Below, piece after piece: positions 59,394 to 64,000 of a DNA stretch of 64,000 nt. The stretch is from Polaribacter dokdonensis. Its GTDB lineage: Bacteria; Bacteroidota; Bacteroidia; Flavobacteriales; Flavobacteriaceae. The notes under the pieces are model-generated. The model was not told the DNA's origin. It did no database searches and saw nothing but the letters and a program-made list of their open reading frames with translations. The stretch's first letter is position 1. Every line of letters begins with the position of its first letter. Both the position numbers and the translations under genes were made by a program. The stretch spans positions 950,001 through 1,014,000 of the forward strand of contig NZ_CP101505.1 in assembly GCF_024362345.1 (NCBI RefSeq). Reading direction: 5' to 3'.

Positions 59394-60462
59394 CAGCTAT
59401 AAAAGGTATTGTTATTTTTGCTTCAACTTCTTCTGTATTTGTTTGAGTTAAGTTAAAAGTAGCTTTGTTTTTATATTGAATTGTTAATCTCTTTTGCAAA
59501 TTTTTTAAGCCCAAACCTGCCCTTTTTGTATCATCAATAGTTCCAGGATTTCTAACTATCATTTCAATAAAATCTTTTTGCTTTTTAATAATAAGACTTA
59601 TAGTGCCTCCTTTAACGATTAAATCAATTCCGTGTTTTATTGCATTTTCGACCAATAACTGAATACTTAAAGTAGGTATTTTAAAATTATGTACTATTTT
59701 ATCAACAGAAATTTCTAAATGCAATCGTTCTTCAAAACGCATTTTTTCCAATTCAATATAATCTTTCACTAAAGACAACTCCTCTTTAATGGTAATTAAA
59801 CCTTTTTCCTTTTCATATAGGGATGAACGTAATAAATCTGACAACAAATCTATAGATCTTCTAGCTGTATCTGGGTTTTCAATGACTAAAGACTTAATAG
59901 AGTTTAAAGAATTAAATAAAAAATGAGGATTCAATTGCGCTGATAAGTTATCTAATTGTGCTTGTTTAGCGATTAAAGATAATTGCGCATTTTCTTTAGC
60001 AGTAACCACTTCTTTTTGATAATAATGATACAAGTGATAGGCTAAAACCCAAATTGACATTAAACGAAGTCCCGTGAGTAAAATCGGATCCCAAAACATC
60101 ATTGACTTAAAGAAATCAACATTCTTTATCACAAAAAAGGTTCTGAAAACAATCCATTTTAAATTGCTAATGAATACATATAAAATTGCTAATAAAAGTA
60201 TGCTAGGAATTACTCTTACGATTAATTGTTTTATTGGTAATTTACTCCATTCAGCTTTTAAAGCATAGATTCTATACATATGCGTTAGGAGTATTCCAAT
60301 TGCGATATCTAATACATAATTTAACAACGTGTAAAAAAAACCGTAATTATCTCTTGTATATACTGTATATGCCCAATAAATAGATACTAGACTCCAACCT
60401 ATGAATTGGCATTGCCAGTATAAGTGTATTTTTGATAAATTTTTATTTAGGTGCAAACTCAT
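59380..60462 (-). CDS. LytS-type sensor histidine kinase (pair 3)
   Basis: A 360-residue kinase with four membrane helices (about residues 18-35, 42-62, 75-98 and 120-150) and a short coiled region before the kinase domain. The histidine is in LSAQLNPHFLFNSLNSIKSL, and the ATPase domain has TLSIQLLVENAIKHGIDLI and GLGLKNLQKRLTIQY. The signal is again probably sensed within the membrane. It heads the pair-3 operon. Confidence 0.92.
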   Translation of the reverse strand: MSLHLNKNLSKIHLYWQCQFIGWSLVSIYWAYTVYTRDNYGFFYTLLNYVLDIAIGILLTHMYRIYALKAEWSKLPIKQLIVRVIPSILLLAILYVFISNLKWIVFRTFFVIKNVDFFKSMMFWDPILLTGLRLMSIWVLAYHLYHYYQKEVVTAKENAQLSLIAKQAQLDNLSAQLNPHFLFNSLNSIKSLVIENPDTARRSIDLLSDLLRSSLYEKEKGLITIKEELSLVKDYIELEKMRFEERLHLEISVDKIVHNFKIPTLSIQLLVENAIKHGIDLIVKGGTISLIIKKQKDFIEMIVRNPGTIDDTKRAGLGLKNLQKRLTIQYKNKATFNLTQTNTEEVEAKITIPFIADENI

Positions 60463-60542
60463 AATAGACTACAAAGCAACGTAATTTGCCTTAAAATAGG
60501 AAAAATAAATACATGAGCGCATCTATTTTCTAGTAAGCGTAC

Positions 60543-61667
60543 TTATTTATAGATTTTTTTTTGATTTAATTTCTCAATTATTTTTAAAGCAACTCCTTTA
60601 GAGGATAAATAATTTTGGCCTGTAATTATGTTTCCACTTACCTCAACATGTTCTGAGTTTCTAGGAGAATATTTAAATACCCCTCCTCTATCTTCTATGG
60701 TTTTTTGAATTAAAAACGGAAACTGTTTAAAGTACTCAGCACCTTCTTTTTCATAAGCTTCAGGATATCCGCTAATGACATTTCCTTTTACCAAATATTT
60801 GCCATCTTTTGTTTTTAAATGTACAATACCAGCTGTTCCATGACATACAGAAGATATAATACCATTATACGCTTCATAAATGGTCATTGATATCTTTTGA
60901 ATTTCTTTGTTCATAGGCACATCATACATGGCACTTCCACCTCCAATATAATGAACCGCTTTATAATTTTTTGCAATGATATCTTTAGGTTCTTTGGTGT
61001 GTTTTAAAGCATACATAAAGTCTTCATTGTAAAGTAGCTTCTTTTGAAGTGTGTTTGATGTATTAATATATGCTAATGGAATACAGCCTCCTTTTGGACT
61101 TACAAAGTCTACAGTAAATCCAGCTTTTTTAAAAGTGTCATATGCATTCACAATTTCAGAGAAACTATTTCCTGTTGGAAGTTTAGATGTTCCATGGAAT
61201 GAGGTATTAGATACTATAAATAAAATTTTATTCCCATTTTGATTGCTTTTTTTATTACTAGCTGTTTTACTAATAATTTTCCATTCGTTTTCAATTTTTT
61301 TCAAAAGAAATAAATCAATGTATCTAGAGCCTTTACTAGGAATAATAATTTCTGCTTTTGCAGTAGCAACACCTTCAAAATTATCAATCGATAAAATGTT
61401 TCCTATTCTTCCTGTAAACTTCCCTTTATTTTTATTGTTATACCAACTTGCGTATTCTTTGGCTGGAACCGTCCAAATTGATTTGTCATTTTTTTCTAAA
61501 TATAAGTTGGCATTTGCATAAAATGCTTTTTCAATAAGTTTAGATTGGTTGTAAGAAGTTCCGTTTATATAATTTAAAAGCGTAGCTTCAATTTCAGAGA
61601 CTTCTGATTGAGCAAATACTGTAGTATTGAATAATAGTAATCCGATGAATAAAAGTAATTGTTTCAT
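60543..61667 (-). CDS. NTF2-like domain fused to a DJ-1/PfpI-family domain, exported
   Basis: A 374-residue protein with a signal peptide (about residues 1-20, ending VFAQS). Residues about 22-140 form an NTF2/SnoaL-like (putative lumazine-binding) domain: LNYINGTSYNQSKLIEKAFY and ENEWKIISKTASNKKS. Residues about 145-374 are a DJ-1/PfpI domain with the nucleophile cysteine in GIISSVCHGTAGIVHLK and the conserved acidic residue in FVSPKGG/YIGGGSAMYD. DJ-1 members act as chaperones, glyoxalases or amidotransferase-like enzymes. An exported fusion of this sort is unusual, and its substrate is unknown. Confidence 0.9.
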   Translation of the reverse strand: MKQLLLFIGLLLFNTTVFAQSEVSEIEATLLNYINGTSYNQSKLIEKAFYANANLYLEKNDKSIWTVPAKEYASWYNNKNKGKFTGRIGNILSIDNFEGVATAKAEIIIPSKGSRYIDLFLLKKIENEWKIISKTASNKKSNQNGNKILFIVSNTSFHGTSKLPTGNSFSEIVNAYDTFKKAGFTVDFVSPKGGCIPLAYINTSNTLQKKLLYNEDFMYALKHTKEPKDIIAKNYKAVHYIGGGSAMYDVPMNKEIQKISMTIYEAYNGIISSVCHGTAGIVHLKTKDGKYLVKGNVISGYPEAYEKEGAEYFKQFPFLIQKTIEDRGGVFKYSPRNSEHVEVSGNIITGQNYLSSKGVALKIIEKLNQKKIYK

Positions 61668-61701
61668 AAGTGTTTGTATTGTTGTTTTTTTAAATGAACA
61701 A

Positions 61702-61709
61702 CAAAACTA
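61702..61709 (-). promoter_or_regulatory. Predicted -7 box of the NTF2-DJ-1 gene
   Basis: TAGTTTTG on the minus strand matches TAnnTTTG exactly, 34 bp upstream of the start codon. Confidence 0.55.
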
Positions 61710-61785
61710 TTATGAAAGCGTACTGAAATAGCTACAAAATTATACAATAAAACTCCTGATGTATACAATAAGAATTTTTACGCAT

Positions 61786-62826
61786 TTATTTATTTCGAAT
61801 ATATTTCACTGGAGTTGTGTTCGTTACCTTTTTAAAAGCAGTATAAAATGTACTATTGGAATTAAATCCGCATTTTTCAGCTATAATCTCAATTTTTAGA
61901 TTTGGATGTGTTTCTAAAAGTTGTTTTACCTCTTCAACTCTATATTCATTAATGAATTGAGTAAAACTTTTCTTTAAATTATGATTCAATACTTGTGATA
62001 ATAACTGTGGACGAATATTCAGCTTTTTAGCGAAAATGGGTAGTGTTAGGTTCGCATTTTTATATAATTTTTCTTCATGTAAAGTCGCTGTAATTTTTTC
62101 TAACAATTGTTTTACTTCATTTTCTTCGATTTGAATATTTGAGTACTTTTCTTTTTTAACAGCAACAACAAAATCCTTTTTCCTCTTGTAAAACAGCAGC
62201 AATATGGATAAGTAAAATACAAAAGAAAACGAAAGAGCTCCAGAAATATAAGAAGTATAAGCAGCAGTGAAATACGCCAGCCAAATAATACTTACACCAA
62301 AAAATACACTTAAAGACCAAACTTCATCATACCCTAGTTTTTCTTTTTTTGATATCATTTTTTGGAAAGATCTTCGAAGTATAAATGCAGCAATTAAGAT
62401 ATACAATAACCACTGATAGTTAATGATCTTATAAAAATAAGTTCCCCAAAGTTCAGTGTTTTTTTCATACGGATATAAAAAACCGATACTCAAAACAATC
62501 AATAAATATGCTAAAATTTGGACGTAAAATAATCTGTTTGATTGAGCAACTTCTTGAGTTTTTGATTTGATATAAAAATATAGAAAAGGGCCTATAAAAA
62601 AACAGGCAGACAAACCGATTTGCAAATAAATTTTAGATAAGTCAGGGTTAAAGTAAAAGAACAACGATTTCCAAACACGAATACTTAAAACCGCTAATAA
62701 TCCTCCTAAAAAATAGTTTGATTTATTTTTATGTTGATCAAAAAATAAAAAATAGATACTTAAAACTACACTGTTAAAAGCACCTAAAGCACTAAAAAAG
62801 AATATTAATTGGTTATCTAAATTCAA
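61786..62826 (-). CDS. Membrane-bound AraC-family regulator
   Basis: A 346-residue regulator. The N-terminal 215 residues hold seven or eight membrane helices (starting with IFFFSALGAFNSVVLSIYFL), and the C-terminal 110 residues are an AraC DNA-binding domain: LPIFAKKLNIRPQLLSQVLN, LKIEIIAEKCGFNSNSTFYT and FKKVTNTTPVKYIRN. It directly links a membrane signal to DNA binding without a kinase. It is upstream of the NTF2-DJ-1 gene on the same strand, a likely target. Confidence 0.9.
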   Translation of the reverse strand: MNLDNQLIFFFSALGAFNSVVLSIYFLFFDQHKNKSNYFLGGLLAVLSIRVWKSLFFYFNPDLSKIYLQIGLSACFFIGPFLYFYIKSKTQEVAQSNRLFYVQILAYLLIVLSIGFLYPYEKNTELWGTYFYKIINYQWLLYILIAAFILRRSFQKMISKKEKLGYDEVWSLSVFFGVSIIWLAYFTAAYTSYISGALSFSFVFYLSILLLFYKRKKDFVVAVKKEKYSNIQIEENEVKQLLEKITATLHEEKLYKNANLTLPIFAKKLNIRPQLLSQVLNHNLKKSFTQFINEYRVEEVKQLLETHPNLKIEIIAEKCGFNSNSTFYTAFKKVTNTTPVKYIRNK

Positions 62827-62975
62827 TTTAATTACTGAGTTTTTTAACTTACTATTTAAGTTGTTGCACTTAGATTGATATGTTATTTACACACTAAATT
62901 TAATAAATAAAATCTGAAAGAAAAATTATCGAAAAGCACTCAAATTCCTATTATATAAATTTATGTCTTAAAATA

Positions 62976-63335
62976 TCATTTCATTTGATTTTTAATAGGT
63001 TTTGTAATCTCATTAATTACATTCCCTGTATGAAGTGCAGATTTATTTTCAATAAGCATAAGGTGACATTCTTTTTTAGAACTCACCTTATGATTAATTC
63101 CCTTTTTCACGATAAACAAATCTCCCTCTTTCATTGTAAAAGCCTCTTGGTTTTCTATTTCAAAAAGAAGTTCTCCTTTAATTATAAGAAATAATTCATC
63201 TTCATTTTTATGATGATGCCAAGGCACTTTATTTCCCTGAATTTTAACTAATTTTATAAAAACATCGTTTACTTCACCAATAATTTTAGGAGAGTAGTAA
63301 TCTTTAATGGTTTCAAGTTGTTTTTTTATATTCAT
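62976..63335 (-). CDS. Cupin-domain protein
   Basis: A 119-residue single-domain cupin. The metal-binding motif 1 is WHHHKNEDELFLIIKGELLF and motif 2 is LFIVKKGINHKVSSK. The histidines give a typical metal site. Enzymatic or storage role cannot be decided. It stands alone; the next minus-strand gene is the esterase/TPR gene at the window end. Confidence 0.92.
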   Translation of the reverse strand: MNIKKQLETIKDYYSPKIIGEVNDVFIKLVKIQGNKVPWHHHKNEDELFLIIKGELLFEIENQEAFTMKEGDLFIVKKGINHKVSSKKECHLMLIENKSALHTGNVINEITKPIKNQMK

Positions 63336-63402
63336 ATTAATTGTGTTGAAGCCTCTATAGTTTTTTGATCATTACTTTTTCCTGCTTTAGAACTTTCTAG
63401 GC

Positions 63403-64000
63403 TTAACCTCTATTAATTTTTTCTTTTAGACCTTTAATTCTTTGTTTGTAATTTTCTGCACCACTTATTTTAAAAGCTTTTGTAACAAAATGTAATGCAT
63501 TTTTATAATCCTTGTTTTTTTCATAATAATCTGCCATAGAAGCATAAACATTTGCGCTATTTGGGTAATACTTAATGGCAAGTTCAAGGTACATTTTTGC
63601 CTTTTCTGTCTGTTGCATATCCATATTCATATATCCTGACATATTCAAAAGTTCCTCAGGATAAGGTGCCTCTGAGTAACCAAAATGCTTTTTGAGTTTA
63701 TTTTCTCTATATTTTATGATGCTAAAAAGTTCTTCCTTAGGAGTATCAAATGAATTTATTTTGTCAGTATTTTCCATTTGAAACCATTCAAAAAGAGAAA
63801 TTAAACCATCCTTAATCGATGGAAAAGGAATTGTACCATGTATATCTTTTGGATAAAATTTCCAATCAAAAAATAATCCATTAGTATTGTTTTGCTTGAC
63901 TATGTTTGAAAAGGTAATATTAGAACGTGCGAATAAGGTAAAGTCTGTGCTATCTTGCATTACATTATCTATCGTTATTTTTGAGTTCTGCATGTGCAAT
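63403..64000 (-). CDS. Esterase-family hydrolase with C-terminal TPR (5' end cut by the window)
   Basis: The last 198 residues, continuing beyond the window. FFDWKFYPKDIHGTIPFPSI is the catalytic-histidine region of the putative-esterase (Esterase D/siderophore esterase) family, and its IHG histidine is the only part of the triad visible. A TPR pair follows at about residues 135-190 of the visible part (AKMYLELAIKYYPNSANVYA, DYYEKNKDYKNALHFVTKAF). The start codon and nucleophile serine lie outside the window. Confidence 0.8.
   Translation of the reverse strand, partial: LHMQNSKITIDNVMQDSTDFTLFARSNITFSNIVKQNNTNGLFFDWKFYPKDIHGTIPFPSIKDGLISLFEWFQMENTDKINSFDTPKEELFSIIKYRENKLKKHFGYSEAPYPEELLNMSGYMNMDMQQTEKAKMYLELAIKYYPNSANVYASMADYYEKNKDYKNALHFVTKAFKISGAENYKQRIKGLKEKINRG

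Noticed and set aside
1-64000. CRISPR arrays, rRNA genes or complete tRNA genes
   Set aside because: No regularly spaced identical repeats of CRISPR form and no rRNA or tRNA cloverleaf sequence were seen on either strand. The only tRNA-like piece is the degenerate 3' end at 17812-17840.

Overview
The window comes from an AT-rich member of the Bacteroidota, most likely a marine Flavobacteriaceae (Polaribacter/Tenacibaculum-like). Supporting signs are the TAnnTTTG-type -7 promoter boxes, weak Shine-Dalgarno signals, families typical of the phylum (DUF6090, DUF3667, DUF4386, ABC-2 permease/M1 peptidase fusions, LytS/LytTR pairs) and HemJ as the protoporphyrinogen oxidase. I cannot name the species from the sequence alone. 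No rRNA gene, intact tRNA gene or CRISPR array is visible.

Region 1 (1-11.1 kb) is core metabolism: a protoheme biosynthesis locus that holds every step from glutamyl-tRNA to heme. The minus-strand operon runs hemA, hemC-hemD fusion, hemB, hemL, hemE, an EI24/CysZ-like membrane protein, hemF (cut by the window start). A divergent plus-strand unit carries an AraC regulator, a TrmH-type RNA methyltransferase, hemH and hemJ. Region 2 (11.1-17.8 kb) is signalling: a small cytosolic histidine kinase, a CheY-like protein, a giant CheB-CheR-PAS-histidine kinase and a response regulator with an AraC output domain.

Region 3 (17.8-23.2 kb) looks acquired. It begins at a degenerate tRNA-Ser-like 3' end. 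It holds a compact set of small genes: two minus-strand small DNA-binding-like ORFs, a 252-aa protein of unknown function, a DUF5675 protein with a His/Cys pair, two small membrane proteins and a DUF6943-like protein. A split HipA-type toxin-antitoxin operon (HipB, HipS-like, HipT-like) follows, under three operator-like repeats spaced exactly 40 bp. A long non-coding stretch with strong hairpins closes the region. The 252-aa/DUF5675/membrane cassette is my best candidate for an undescribed mobile or virus-like element.

Region 4 (23.2-64 kb) is accessory: single genes and small operons with many paralogues. It contains three intact LytS/LytTR two-component pairs and two decayed LytTR genes, four class-C beta-lactamase-like serine hydrolases, two CPBP membrane proteases, an ABC transporter whose permease is fused to an M1 peptidase, a CocE-type hydrolase and a fossil of another, an IS110 transposase stump, and several truncated genes (GPP34, zinc ribbon). 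Regulatory DNA is unusually readable here. LytTR consensus half-sites lie between promoters at 45.7-45.9 kb, three 21-bp-spaced repeats precede the LytSR/ABC pair at 35.7 kb, and paired repeats precede a TetR gene (30 bp apart) and a membrane HTH/TPR regulator (20 bp apart). Dispersed hairpin repeats separate several gene blocks, and gene fragments fused at microhomology show continuing rearrangement.
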